Shown: positions 48,260 to 60,548 of the stretch, piece after piece
Numbering within the stretch: the first letter of the stretch is position 1
Layout of the letters: each line of letters begins with the position of its first letter
Assembly: GCA_015501075.1 (NCBI GenBank)
Contig: JADNYJ010000030.1
Coordinates: 124,001 to 188,000 of the forward strand
Length of the DNA: 64,000 bases
Direction of reading: 5' to 3'
DNA from: Gymnopilus junonius
Lineage: Eukaryota > Basidiomycota > Agaricomycetes > Agaricales > Galerinaceae
The notes under the pieces: model-generated
Databases searched by the model: none
What the model was told of the DNA's origin: nothing
The model's input: only the letters and a program-made list of their open reading frames with translations
Position numbers and translations under genes: made by a program

Positions 48260-48480
48260 AATTATGGAAGGTAGCCAAAGACCCGCGGATGAACTTCTGG
48301 TTGGCTCGAACTGTTCATTACGAAGACACTCCAGGCCTTTCGACCACAGAAAGGCGTCAAGGATATGGGCAGGAGAATGTGCCACATCAAACACGACCCG
48401 CGTCCAGCACTCCGGAATTTCGGCCAGAATATCGCGCCAGAGCTGGCATATGTAGGGAGCGTTAAATGGGAATAAGGACG
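48260..48480 (-). pseudogene. F-box protein fragment related to 24.6-26.3 kb
   Basis: The minus-strand frame reads LFPFNAPYICQLWRDILAEI, ECWTRVVFDVAHSPAH and ILDAFLWSKGL. It parallels LFPFNVASVCKLWRGILAKM, ECWTRVVFDVTKFPTP and FLDAFLWSKDL in the relic at about 25890-25750. No F-box start or downstream repeat region is recognisable here. It is probably a truncated relic. Confidence 0.6.
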
Positions 48481-49052
48481 GCGACTAAGTGTCCTTTTCT
48501 ATCCACTCCAAGCCGTAAGCCTCTTGCCCATCCATTTGTATTGTTTGTCAAGAGGAGGATAAGAGGCGCTGCAAGATCTTCGTTGGTAGCTAGTCGGCAG
48601 ACAACAGACTTGGTTTGACATTTGGACCTTTAGCGAACAAAACTCTGACCAACCGGCGATGATGGTAAATAGATCAACCAAAGATCAACCAAGGCCAAGC
48701 CTGGCACCGAATCAATGGCGGCCGGCCCAAGTTCCATGAGTCCCTAGGTAATAATGACGGAGGTTTGACCAGGTAACAAGGGTTTCTAGGATATAAGTAC
48801 ATCATGGCTGAAAGCAACTTCCGTCTGAATTGGAGTTTGTGTGAGCAAAGCAGCTCCGGCCCGGTCCGCACTCACTTGCTTTTAAACCACTGCAACCACT
48901 ATCACCGCTTGGCCTTTGGCGCGCATCTTCTCTTTGAAATACCACATAGCCCTCAAACTAGCTTTTCCAAAGGAGGGATACAGGCCCTATTACTGAAATT
49001 CTCATTTTATATATCCACAGCAGCAGCCATTCGCCAACAATCCTGAGTGGGG
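48481..49052. other. Intergenic, no gene supported
   Basis: Upstream region of the ARPC5 gene. Only short shadow frames are present. Confidence 0.4.
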
Positions 49053-49737
49053 ATGGACAACTCGTTTCGCAAGATCGACATCGACATCTACGATGAGGAC
49101 GCACTGCGCGATGATGAGCTGTACGAGACGGATCCTCGAGATCCCGCCGAAGTACTACAAGACGCGAAGCAGAGACAAGGGGCGGTAAGGGGGTTCCTTG
49201 CGAAGTGAGTTGCGGCTGTGCGACAAGAGCATCTGGCTGACGAACTGCCTGCTGCGCTTCTACTTTTCCTGATTTCCTTTCTTACCCGCCTGCACATCAG
49301 GAACGACATTCCTGGTGCTTTAACTGTCATTCTTGAGAACGCCCCGTATGGAGCCAATGTCGAAGAGGCGAAGGTATGGCAGCCCCTGTCATCTATTCTC
49401 CCAACACGTAATTGACAGCAAATTCTAAGATAATCACCCTCCAAAGTCTGCTTACAATCCTCAACACGACCAAGGCAACAGAAATCACGGGCGTGGTCAA
49501 GTTGCTCTCGCAAGACACACAGGACACCCTTATGAAGTACATCTATAAAGGGATGGCGATGCCTGGATGGGGCGATATCAGTGGAAGTGTATTACTCGGA
49601 TGGCATGAAAAGGTGCGTTTTCCAAGTTTTTTCTGCAAACGTCATATTAATGTGCTCTCTGTGTCTGGTTGTAGCTAACGGAGGTAGCCGGTGTAGGCTG
49701 CATTGTGCGGACCATGACGGATCGTAGGATTGTGTAA
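49053..49737 (+). CDS. arc15: Arp2/3 complex subunit 5 (ARPC5, p16)
   Basis: The smallest Arp2/3 subunit, needed for branched-actin nucleation in the cortex and endocytic patches. Exons 49053-49204, 49301-49373, 49430-49612 and 49675-49737 join to 157 codons (156 aa), close to the usual ~150. The acidic N-terminus FRKIDIDIYDED matches the family opening. The C-terminal hallmark blocks are DTLMKYIYKGMAMPG, SVLLGWHEK and GVGCIVRTMTDRR. The third-exon acceptor is the AG at 49428-49429; an earlier AG at 49417 would break frame. It converges on the TAH18 gene about 170 bp away. Confidence 0.93.
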
Positions 49738-49904
49738 AGGAGTATTCAAAAATTGCAGTGTTCATTCCTTTTTTTTTGCATGTATCGGTGGCCATACACG
49801 CGTTTGGAAGGACCGTTGTAGTCTGCTAATCTAAAAGCCTCTTGTAGGTTGATAATCGCAGCAAGGGTGGCCACCTCGTCAAGCTTATCTTATAAGAAGT
49901 TTGA

Positions 49905-52191
49905 TCAACTCCAACATTCCTCGATCAGTCTGCCCTCCTTGATCATCGACTGCACATACTCTTTCGCCTGATCGGCTGACAGGCCTCCGTGCTTCTCAGC
50001 TGCAAAGGCGACAGCCTCCTTAACAGCTGCCGGCATCTTATTCGATGATCTGCACAGTCAAGTGGTCAGGGCCGCCCAGACAACTTCAGTCCAAAAAAGT
50101 CAGAAAGGAATGACGCGTACCCAGAAATGAGCACCCATCCCTTGTGCTCGCCCACAAGCTTCCAAATATCTTCAGAATCCTGACGGATGAGGTCCTGCAC
50201 GTACGTTCTCTTCTGTCCTTCTGGACTATCTCGAGAGAACGCAGCTCGGTACTGGAGTTGTTGCTTCTCCAGGTATGCCTGCCACTCTGAGCCGTAGTGA
50301 TGGTCTTTGGGTTCTGACCTGCACCCAAAATATAAAGTGTTCGCTGAAGCGTTTTTACGTCATTACAAGGTGAAGGAATTTGTTGGAACAGGTTGACTTA
50401 CCATGCGCCCCGCTGGCAGTCCGCTGTTCGATTACAGACCTCATTGGAGCTATTCCGGTTCCTGGTCCTACGCAGATGACTGGGGTATCATTGTCGTCTG
50501 GTAACTTAAGAAGGCCTTTCTTAATGCCAACTCGGATGGTATCTCCTGTCGCAAAGCATGAGTCAGGTATCTCTGATCGATATGCAAGAAAGCGAACCTG
50601 CTTTAAGCGTCGATAGATATGAAGTGCATATACCTTTCCGGGGTATTTTCAGCTTAGTTCGGTATTTGACAATAGCTACGCAAAGGTGGATTTGATGCGG
50701 ATGTTTCTTTCGCTACATTAGTTTGATGGGAGCACAGCAGAAGATGTTTTTTTACCTTTATTGAGCTTGCTATCGAGAATTCTCTTGGCCGAATAGCAGG
50801 AAAAACGTCGAATATATAGTCCTTTGGAATTTTGACATGCTGAAATTCGCTCAAGACTTCATGAATTGTCCTTCGAACTCGATAACAATATTCAAATAGC
50901 TCTTCCTGCTTGATAAATTAATCGTGCCTTTGATTCGTGGGGAGGGAGAGCAACTCACAGCTCCTTCTGGCAATAGAAATTCATCCAACTTTTCTCTTTC
51001 TAGATCGTCGGATGTGAAGTGACGAAGATATTGGAAGAAAGATCGCCTTGGAACTGCGTTAAAATCTAAAAATCGGGTGAATAGATCCCGTAACGTCGTG
51101 ATTTTGGGTAAATGATCTGGCAGAGATTGGTCTGAAAGAGACATCAGAGGAAAATAAATAAATGAACGTAAAAAATATGCACCGTGCATGACTTGCTCTA
51201 TTTCAAATGGTTGGTCGGCTGAGTCGGTCCACGACATTGTGAACAAGAACGAGTCTACATCTGTGGAGGACGCCGAGGGGTGGATTATGGCAACGTCTCC
51301 TGGATCATATCTAGAATTCAAACCGATAAATCGTTATTGGAGAGACATTAGCAGCTCTCGCTTACTGGATATCGTCATCAAAGTCAATTTCAAAGTGCCG
51401 AACATCTTGATACCAGTCTTCAGCTGTAATTCTGTCGTTCGCTTTCACAGTGGCTGTATGGTACAGTGTATCGGACTTCAGGGGATCGGCCGACGATTCC
51501 AGGGTAGTTTGCGAAGTGGGGTTCAATGAGACGCGTGTAGAGGGAAGAACATTGGCAGGTTTAATCTCAATACCGGGAGGTAAAGGTGATATGTCAAGTA
51601 AAGTATTGAGGAGTCCCTCTGTCCAGGGCAGTAAAGTTCCGTCTATCCTGGGGAAAGAGCAATGAGTCACCTCTTCAATGACACTGTCCTTCCAAAATTC
51701 TTACCCAAGGGGATGTTGTTCGTCTCCTTCGCCACGTTCATAGAGCTCTGAGGCGCCTAATGATTCTAATCTCCTAGAGAGTTTTTTCGCGGCCCAGCAG
51801 AACTTTTCATATGCCGTGTCTCCAAGTCCGAACACAGAGAAGTAAAGGTCTTCAAAGGTATCAGGTGGTAGATCCCCGCGTAGAAGGTTCTTCCAGAACG
51901 GTGTCATCGACCGCGGCTCAACACCTGACCCTGTCGTAGATACAACAAATATAACGATGGCCTCCGAGAGTAAATCTGGCTTGGGGTCGTCTATGATTCA
52001 GTCCTGCCTGAACACAACGCCGGAGCCGTAGAGGTCCTCACCAGTGAAAAGCTCTCGATATCGATGACGCGACATCGGAAGGCAACCCTCCGACATTGTC
52101 GAGCGATGTAGTCGGCTGCATCCTGGGCATTTCCTGTTTCCGTTGCGTAGATAATGAGGAGACTGCGATTCTCGTCATCTGTGGCCGACAT
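49905..52191 (-). CDS. tah18: NADPH-dependent diflavin oxidoreductase (Tah18/NDOR1)
   Basis: Cytosolic diflavin reductase that passes electrons from NADPH via FAD and FMN to Dre2/CIAPIN1 in cytosolic Fe-S cluster assembly. The ATG at 52191 gives MSATDDENRSLLIIYATETGNAQD, which contains the FMN-binding TETGNA loop. It is followed by VVSTTGSG and FSVFGLGDTAYEKFCWAAKKL. The FAD domain has RHFEIDF, RYDPGDVAIIHP and the FAD motif RPREFSIASS. The NADPH part has VGPGTGIAPMRS and VLISGSSNKMP, ending in an EECWS C-terminus, as in NDOR1. It has about twelve exons and full length. It is divergent from the SDR gene at 52497, with about 300 bp between starts. Confidence 0.93.
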
Positions 52192-52496
52192 GGTGGTCTC
52201 GTTATCAGATAAAGGATTCAGCCACGTGGCACTGGATAAAACTTTCTATCCTTATTTTACACGTGACCTACATGGATATTGACAAGAATCTATTCAAGCT
52301 TCCCCAATTCAAATTGTCGCTCTTAATTCCTCTCCCACCCACCTCAGTTGGCCAATAAACGAGTCAGCCAGTCTGACTAAACACACGGCTATATTTTAAG
52401 TCGCTTCCGATGAAGGGGTTACACCGCTGCGCATAGGCTTCTGCAAATGAAGTGTTCTTTACGACGCTTCGCTTCTTCAACCACTACGATTCAGTA

Positions 52497-53838
52497 ATGT
52501 CTTCGTACAAGTCAATTTCTGAAGACGACCTAACAGACCTCCACGGTAAGGTTGCGATTGTAACCGGTGGAAAGTGAGTAAATATCAAGTCATGGCTTGT
52601 TCAAACACTTACGATATGTACAGTACAGGCATTGGGTACGGTACCGTGCAATTTTTAGCTCGTAAAGGCGCCAAGGTTCGTATATTTGGATCATACCAAA
52701 GTCCTGCTTCTAAGCTTGCACGGAAGGTGTACATAGCTGCACGCAACGAGCAGAAGGCGCTCGACGCTATAAAGCAGTTAGAGAAAGAGGGCATAGCAGA
52801 TGGGAAACTCGAATGGTTGAAACTGGACCTCTCCGATCCTCGCATAGCCAAGAAAGCTGCGCAAGACTTTCTGGAAAAGGAAACACGACTGGATATCCTC
52901 GGTATGCATCTGGCTTCTAATCCAAGTCCAATAAAAGACTTACGTCGTTGCAGTAAACAATGCAGCATTGTAAGGGCTGAAATCTGGTTTATTACTTCCT
53001 GGTCTTTCAAACCATTCTCAGGGGGCCTATGGGTCCATTCAGCCTTGACCAGGACGGATTGCTGGGTATCATGGTTACAAAGTATGTGAAAGCTACTTCC
53101 CTTCTGAACTAGTTATCGACAAATCCCTTCCATGTAGCCATATAAGCCACTTTATTTTCACTGATACCCTTTTGCCATTACTGAAGACTACCTCCCAAAA
53201 AGAAGGTTCTGATGTCCGTATTATAAATGTTCGCACATGTCCACTTTTCATTTTATTTTACTTCAATGTTAACTCGTCACTGTCAGATTTCCTCGAATGC
53301 ACACGATCGGAACGAGGTTATCTCTTTTGAAGGCAAAGAAAGCTTGAATAAAGATTTTGGCAATTCAGTTAACGGACGTATAGATACATACGGTACTCTA
53401 TATTCCTGATATGTTTGCTTCTGGGACTGACACCCTGTTATTGAAGGTTACTCCAAGCTTGCTAATATCCTTCACATCAAAGAGCTCCAACGGCGATTAG
53501 ACTCGGAAAATGTTAATATCGTCTGCGTGGCAGTCCACCCTGGCTCCGTTTGGACCTCTGGAGTAAAGAGCTTTCTTTCTAGCATCCCTTACCTCGGGAA
53601 GCTTATCGAAGTGGTCTTTGGCTCCCTCTTCAAATCTTGGAGGCAAGGGGCGTATACTTCGGTTTTCGCGGCGGCATCTCCGGAAGTTCGTCAGAATAAG
53701 GACCTATATAAAGGCGCCTATCTGACTCCTGTCGCGAAGATAACAAAGCCGTCGAAATCTGCCACCAATGCTAAATTGGCTACTGAGCTGTACGACACAA
53801 CTGAATCAGTCTTGAAGGAACTGGGTGTGTTGGGATGA
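52497..53838 (+). CDS. Short-chain dehydrogenase/reductase 1
   Basis: NAD(P)-dependent Rossmann-fold oxidoreductase. The ATG at 52497 gives MSSYKSISEDDL, then LHGKVAIVTGG-NTGIGYGTVQFLARKGAK (TGxxxGIG, split by intron 1), VYIAARNEQKA, LKLDLSDP, DILVNNAA, INVSSNAH and the catalytic YGYSKLAN (YxxxK), followed by VHPGSVWT. The exon joins at NNAA and YGYSK were checked in frame. It ends in LKELGVLG at 53838. The protein resembles the retinol-dehydrogenase/WWOX-like group with unknown substrate. It is divergent from TAH18. Confidence 0.88.
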
Positions 53839-54157
53839 CTATAATTATGCTAATATGTCATGTGCATGGGGTATACTATACAAAGTTGGTGACCTTGGAA
53901 TTGGTTCCGAGTCTTATACATACTCCTTACCAGTTACATACCTACCTATCGTTGGAGGATGTGGAACAATGAGCAGAGATATATTCTTTGACTTTCACCC
54001 TACACATACCCCTATCGAAACCTTAAGTAGAGTCCCTTTCCCGCCCGTTCATCATTAAACACAGGCAGTAGGTTCTAAATTTATCTTTGAAACTTTACAG
54101 GTCCGTTTAGGTATAAAATGCCCTGCTATTCTGCTTCTAAAGTCTCAAACGACAAAG
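53839..54157. other. Short intergenic stretch
   Basis: 3' region of SDR 1 and promoter of the membrane protein at 54158. A TATAAAAT at about 54112-54119 lies 40 bp upstream of that start and is a plausible TATA element. Confidence 0.4.
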
Positions 54158-54892
54158 ATGCCCACTAGCCCTGAAAGAGTGAGAGAACGGTTCTATTATC
54201 TCGTCCACCCGTATGTACTCCCAATCTTCACGTACTGGTTCTTCTGGACGGCAACAGTCTTCCTCAGTATATTCATACACCTTGCCGTCGTTGAAAAAGG
54301 ATCTGAGAATCATGACACGGCATTCACGACGTTGACTACATCCTTCCCAACAGCGACGGCGACGGCAATATCACATCCCTCACATGCTCCACCTGAATCT
54401 TGGCTAGTAATCTCTTACGTGGCAGGCTCTTTAGCTGCTAGTTGTGCAATTGTTAATGAGTCGATCCCTAACTATCTGGGAACCCCTGCCTCGGAACGAA
54501 TGGTTGTTGACCCTATCTTTCTCCTCTTCACGGTTTTGGAGCTCCATTCCTTTATGGCTTTCGCCCTTCTCTCTCTATGTGAGTATTCGCCTCACTTTTC
54601 TCTGTGCCACACTCGTTGAACACCGGTTCTCATGTCTCCGCTTGCCTTAACAGCTCCTTTCCCAACATGGTTATGTTGGATCGTGGCTATTGTCTCCTAT
54701 CCAATGACTCACTTGATCTTGGACAGCCAATTCGTCGCTCTCGACTCCTCGTCTGGAGATTTAGGGTATTTCGCATCTGTTTCCTCCTTCATGAGGAGTA
54801 TGATAGGTCTGTCTAGTAGCGGACACTATCCAGGAAGAGACGATGCGGCCCCACCAGGTTATCAAGGAGTAGGAGAAAGTGGACAGCCCTAG
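54158..54892 (+). CDS. Hypothetical four-helix membrane protein
   Basis: I do not recognise the family. Exons 54158-54578 and 54654-54892 join in phase to 219 aa. Membrane segments are YVLPIFTYWFFWTATVFLSI (about 20-42), SWLVISYVAGSLAASCAIV (about 86-105), PIFLLFTVLELHSFMAFALL (about 120-140) and PTWLCWIVAIVSYPMTHLIL (about 145-165). The loop after helix 1 is Ser/Thr/Ala-rich. The C-tail is polar and Gly/Ser-rich (SSSGHYPGRDDAAPPGYQ). It is transcribed in the same direction as SDR 1, with a TATA-like element 40 bp upstream. Confidence 0.75.
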
Positions 54893-55125
54893 AGTTTGAA
54901 GGTTCCCTGACCTCAAGGCTGCTCGTTACGGCGAGGCTGTAATTCTGTTCTAACGCTATCTTTTTCCTATCTTTTCTCCCATCCGTTTCAACTTTTTAAA
55001 TGTCTTTCTGCGTAGAAATATTGTTCGATTGTCACTTTTACCCGTGATGCCTGTATGAGGGACTGATCGACAGCTGCTCTGGAGGATACTTTCAAGGGAA
55101 ATATACTATATTATCTTCCATGACC

Positions 55126-56528
55126 TCAAATATTAGTGAAATATGATAATGTTAATGGTGAGACTAGTTCCTCCTTTGGGTCCTTAGCTGGCGTCAAGTA
55201 TTTCCGCACAACCTGCCATACTCTGGGGTCTACTTTGGATAACTCTGTGATGAGTTTATTCTTTGAAAGATATGTCGACATCAAAACAGCTTCCTCTTTG
55301 GATAGAAATAAACAGAGACATACCCACAACAGTTCCTGAACGCCTCTCCCTTCCTCACCGATCACATAATCGCTCGCCTCTGTTATTTTGGCCATTGAGA
55401 TATATGCACCTCTGAGGTGATCCTCTTGTTCCTTCCCACCTACCGCTGCCCAGACAAGGCTTCTACTGCCTTCTTCAGCAGTGTGCGCCAAAGCTTTTTC
55501 CAGCGCCCAATCAGCCCAACCTTTGTACCAAGAAAAACCAGCACGCAGGTGGGAATGGCAGTATCCCGGGTTGACGGCGTTCACGATGAGATAGGTCGTC
55601 TGCAGCCTTTCATTAAGTGCTCGCACAAAAAATACATTCATAACTAGAATTGGCAAAAGAAAATACATAAGCTCTATAATAGAGTCTTTAGTAGTAGATA
55701 CTTACGCTTTGTTTCTGAATAACGTGCGTTTTGGGCCCTAATGCAAAATAGATAATGAGGTCGACTTTGCTGGCTGACTCGGAAAGATAGAATCGTACAT
55801 CAACGAAAAATTGTGTTGACTGCCGTAAATTTTAAAGGTTCAGGTGCAGTTAAGACTTGTTCTGAGATTTTCGCCCAATAATGCACATCACTTGATACGA
55901 TGACTAGTCTAGGCCGCGTGTGATGCTCAACAGCTGTCTGGATCATCCGAGGAAGCAGCAATAAGGCAAGGAGAGATGTGGACAAATGGTTGACCTGAAA
56001 GCTGGACAAAACAAGAGACCAAAAGATTTAATCTTTGGAGGAAGGCAGAGATAGATATACTGCCTTCACTAACCTTGGTTCCCAACCGTCATCTGTTAAT
56101 CCGCATTTCGAATCAGGGAGAATACCCGCATTCTCCACAAGGATATCCAGCCTTCCGCCGTCCTTCTCAAATCGTTTGGCAAACGATTTAACAGAATCAA
56201 AGCTTGCCAGGTCAAGGATCCAGAGCTCAGCAACGTCGCAGCCAGTCTTATCCTTTAATTCTATTTGACATTATAAGCAATGTCGATAACGGTACAGTCT
56301 CTCTACCGAGTTAGACTGACTGTTAAGTGCTTCATCCCCGCGCTCTTTGCTCCTGCAAGCAAGGACAAGCTTGCCCGGCTTCATGAGAGCAAAATGTTTT
56401 GCAGCCTCGTATCCGATGCCATTATTCGCACCAATAATGATGACTGTCTTTCCTTGGAGGCCAGCCTCGACCACAGGAGAAACCGGTGCGAGTTGCTGAT
56501 TGATAAATTGACTAATTCTGAGCTTCAT
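55126..56528 (-). CDS. Short-chain dehydrogenase/reductase 2
   Basis: Classical-type SDR. The ATG at 56528 gives MKLRISQFINQQLAPVSP, then VIIIGANNGIGYEAAKHF (cofactor loop), LVLACRSKERG, LDLASFDSVKSFA and LDILVENAGI. That last motif has Glu where the family usually has the first Asn of NNAG. Then come VNHLSTSLLALLLLPRM, VIVSSDVHYW and the catalytic RYSETK (YxxxK), whose downstream frame LMNVFFVRALNE is restored by an intron near 55706-55640, then VNPGYCHSHLR. The C-terminal exon ends LSYFTNI. It is related to but clearly distinct from SDR 1. Substrate unknown. Confidence 0.85.
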
Positions 56529-57516
56529 TGCCGATGTAGAAGACCTTTCCAGGAAAGATAATGAGTACTAGAGGACACTGAAGGAAGTCGACCGGTAGCA
56601 AGGTATCATGAGTGCGCACTAAACAGAGACAAAGAGGTGAACCACTGCCTGTCTCATGATATTGCCCGAAAACAGAATCAAAATTACTGCCGAGTTAGGA
56701 GACCTACGATCTGAAATGACGTTTGGCTTGGGACTCCACCAGGAAGGATGGAATGAAGGGTTTCATTGACCCATAGTAACTCCAGCAAGACATACCCTGG
56801 CCAAGTCCCTTGGATGTGGTCCAAAAAGCAAACCTGGAATTATGCTTGGTAGGCATCATCCTCCAACATCGGGTCAATGGAAATTTTCGGGCGATACTCA
56901 TGGCAAGAGTTACTTCGCGTCGAGAGCGCAGTCCATGACAAAGAAAAGCGAAAGGTGTGGATAATTTCGTCTTGGTAGCGCCGCTTGAAATCGTCATGTT
57001 CCGGCCGCCGTGTCTACCATGAAACTGTCTTCGACTCTCACAGCAGCCTTGCCATTCCATTTTAGCAAGCAACTGACCGCCTACCGTTATACACCTCACG
57101 TTATGTTCCTCGCCGAACGGTTGGAGAACAACCGAGACAATGCACGACCCCGGATTTCAACTCAAAGTTCTCATTGACACGCGTCTCCGGCGAAGTCATG
57201 ACTGACGTGTCCAGCTGTGCAAGCTTTTGCTATCTAGTCCCATGGATGGATAGCAATCTCTCCAATGCAGTTTCCACCTTCCAATTCCATCATTACGAAA
57301 GTGGATGACGAAGTGCAGTAATTCTATTGGTTGTGGGAAAGGGCGACGAGATCGTTTTCATTCTCCCATTCTGGGCAACCTGGTGACTGATCGACCTGGA
57401 GCTTGGGAGCGTTTGACTAGTAGTTCCTAATAAAAGGGCAAGAAGATGGACATGGCATCCCACAAGACCGTACCAAGCACTCGACAATAAGCACCACTGC
57501 AGCCTTTCTTTTCAAT
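56529..57516. other. Intergenic, no gene supported
   Basis: Divergent promoter region between SDR 2 and the questin-oxidase-like gene. A minus-strand open frame (57099-56704, 131 codons) is Cys/Arg-rich with no family signal. It could be a relic, but I cannot support it. Confidence 0.4.
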
Positions 57517-59213
57517 ATGACAGACAACATCGATATTAACGCGAAACTCTTTCCTCCTCCAGAGTATCAAAATGTCGTCAAGAATCCCTTGGCTCCACGC
57601 ACTTGGCCTGGCGTTACGCCAGACTCAACTAAGACGCTTCAAGCCATTCTCACTGATAATCACAAGAGATGGCACGTATTCTTCAACGACCGAGGTTTTC
57701 ACAAGTGCGTTTGTTCATCCTGCTGGCGCTCTGCTCAGACTGACGTCATAACGTCTAATAGTCATTCTGCTCACACAGCTTTGTCGCTCTGGTGCCTCGG
57801 CGCTGGTAAGAGTATCCTTCAGTCTTCCTATGAGGCCAGCGCCAAGTATCAACGTCCGGCTTTCACCTCTCCAAATTCAATCACAAAGCAGAACTGGGTC
57901 AACCATTTAGGCCATGAGAGTAAGTGCGTTTGAGTCGGATTTGAAGGTTGCGCCGCTGAAACTTGTTTAGCTATTATCAAGGCTATCTAGAGTTTTTCCA
58001 GGACGAACTTGAACATAAGAATTTCAGTGCCATCTTGGAGGAATACGTTTTTGCGACCGATGCCAACTTCGTCTCAGGCCGAAGTGCGGACAAGCAGCCT
58101 GAGATGTTGAATCGATTCTTTGCAGGCCTTCTTCATCCCATGATTCATGCGGGTTTTGGCATTGAATTCAATCTGCCTGGAACATTTGCGGAAGGTCATT
58201 ATATCCCTTATATTTCCCTTGACAGCTTTGACAGTGATATTTTTAGGCCTCGCTCAAACAGCGGTTCACCCTGCAGACTCTACAGATGTTCTTCCAGCAA
58301 CCTTCTTCAGTCAGTCTGAAGACGGTCTTGTTTCCCGCTTTGCAAGCACTGTCGGACTGGGTAGTCAGACTGACAAAAAGGATGTGCACGCCTTTACAGT
58401 CCTTGCTCGTATTCTCGCAGACCCAACCTTGGTCCTCAATGCACCACCTCAAGAGTTGGGATTCTACCAGAAGGTCATCGCTAAGCATGGAGAGTCAATC
58501 GTAAAGTATGTGAACCAATGGACCCTTGATGGCGACTTGCAGAAGAAACTTGAGGAATTGTTGTGGACGAATGTTTTGATATATGCCGTCGCAGGTAACG
58601 AGCCGACTGGCCCATTCAATGCCGATTTCTTTCAGTAAGCGTATCTACTATTTTTCCAATAAGCATTACTGAAGGTCGTCCCTTCGACAGTATGCATTTT
58701 GTCACGTCGTCGATCTTCCTTTCGACTATATTTGTCCATCTCAAACGCAGCTCTCAGATTCTTTTGCTGAAGAGCTATTTCTCAGTCTGTCTGGGATGGT
58801 ACCTCTCCCGAGGCCGACCTCCCCTTGATATCGCGAGGTTCTTCAGTAAAACCGAGACGCTTCTCCCCGTAGCTCCCGGACCTCAACCTACCCCTAACGA
58901 AGCAGCCCATCCCTCTCCTTCTTCGATACATGCTATCACGCCGGATCCTTGGCTGCCTGTCATCCAATCTACGTTAACCCATCCGGATGACCATATCTCT
59001 AAGCTCCAGCGCGCTTTGAGTGAATATGCATCGCATTTTGGCAGTACTCCTGCTGGCACTTTTGCAGGCACGGAATTGAAGGACGCGGAACTCATTGATG
59101 GTACTCTTTTCGTCAGGGCAGCCGGCTTGACGCAGTCTAGGCTGGGATGGGTCAGGGAAGGCGAAGCTCCTTTGGAGGGTGTGTGGGATCGACACGGCTT
59201 TTTCAAAGCTTGA
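57517..59213 (+). CDS. Questin-oxidase-like protein (DUF4243, AflY/HypA family)
   Basis: Member of the questin oxidase-like family, whose fungal members (GedK; AflY/HypA of aflatoxin clusters) are linked to Baeyer-Villiger-type ring cleavage of anthraquinone intermediates without a classical flavin domain. The ATG at 57517 gives MTDNIDINAKLFPPPEYQNV. Family blocks: RGFHNHSAHTALSLWCLGA (joined across an intron), [53 protein letters not shown] (His-rich), DFFFMHFVTSS and the C-terminal WDRHGFFKA. The conserved His residues in NHLGH and HPMIHAG are visible. It has six exons or so and full length. No polyketide synthase is in the window, so an anthraquinone role is not implied. Confidence 0.88.
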
Positions 59214-59410
59214 TGATGAATATGAACGAAGGAAGAAAAAACAGATCAATCAATCAGTTGAATGTATGTGTGTCACGAAGTAATTGTACAGTAGCGTCCA
59301 AAGAAGTCCATTGTCTGCCCGATTGTACTTATGTGGGAGCGTCCTGAAGTTTCGCGAGAGCGATAAAACCATAATTTAAGGCATAAGATTATGTTGCCAA
59401 TCAATTTGAA

Positions 59411-60548
59411 TCAAGCAAAATCTTCGAGCTCATCCCACTCAGGGAGGTCAAAATATGTCGGTAGGTCTCGCCATATATCTTCTCGTGCCTCGTCGTAACG
59501 CTCTATCAAGGCATGGATGCAGTTACAGCATAGAAGGGTTGTGTAAAGCGGGCTCAAAGGCTCGAGTATGTTAAGAGTCTCGAAGTCCATTCCCGGTATT
59601 TTGAGAATCGCCTCCACTTTACGATTGAGGCATGCCGGGCCCCTAATGCAGGTTGCTGCCGGGATTATACCAGGGTCAACTAGCCAGCCCTTCACGATTT
59701 CGAGAAATTTGCGAATAAGCCTCTCGCGGCCTTTCAAGCATGCCTGAGCTGCTTTCTCATTCAATAATCGCGGAGCCTTCTTTGAATATTCACTGAAGCC
59801 TTCCGAATCTTGCTCTCTGCCGTGAACTATCTCGTCCTTTCGAGGGATCATCAGCCACTTGGGAATGGCGCAAACCTTTAAAATTTGAACTCGCCATGGT
59901 CACAGTGTTTAAATAAGACAAGTAAACCACCGGAAGTACCGTTTCTACAGAAACTTCGTGAGCCAGGTTAATAATGTTTTCGCAATTATCGGCCACGTAA
60001 TGGAGTTGCACTTGTTTGTCAAAGCTAACGTCCCAAGAATCAAGATCCTTGGGGAATTCATCGCGTAGTCGTTTCAAGCCCTCAGCTTGAAGGTGGTCAA
60101 TTTGGTACTTCTTCCCAATACGAAGAATCGCGGCCAGATGCGGGAACAACATTAGATCTCTCATATCGTGAGACCTAAACCACGTCAAACACAATTCTCA
60201 TAAGTTGATCGGAAGCAAACTGGAAGACGAAAAACGCAGAAAGACTGACTTGAAATTCTCGTAGAAAAGGGACATAACGTGTCCAATGTCCGCCGTCTTA
60301 TCAGAAAGTGACACGACTGGGCAGCCATCAACGAGGGGGTCCAGAGGCGCTGGTTGAGGCATGGTGAACATGTCTCTGAAAACAACGGAATGGTTGGATA
60401 GCACAGAACGATGGACTCGAAACTGAGTATTTTCCGCCTGAAGAATGACATTTCCGTCGTCGAACCAGTATTTTGACTTCGTTACGTCGTATGATGTCCC
60501 ACTAACATCTGCTCGCGGACGCTTTGCAGAGGGAACTTCAGCAGACAT
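59411..60548 (-). CDS. BTB/POZ-domain protein
   Basis: BTB domain proteins dimerise and often serve as Cul3 adaptors or transcriptional cofactors; mushrooms carry many copies. I take the ATG at 60548 (MSAEVPSAKRPRAD); the open frame also extends upstream to 60674, but that part lacks BTB-like sequence. The BTB core is KYWFDDGNVILQAENTQFRVHRSVLSNHSVVFRDMF, followed by VVSLSDKTADIGHVMSLFYENF. An intron near 60255-60190 leads to HLAAILRIGKKYQIDHLQAEGLKRL and then a helical C-terminal region with a Cys-rich stretch (about 59670-59510). It ends EWDELEDFA. Function unknown. A second intron near 59870 joins the last exon. Confidence 0.82.

Noticed and set aside
56704..57099. 131-codon minus-strand frame in the SDR 2/questin-oxidase promoter region
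   Set aside because: Cys/Arg-rich with no recognisable domain; other frames through the same DNA read equally plausibly.
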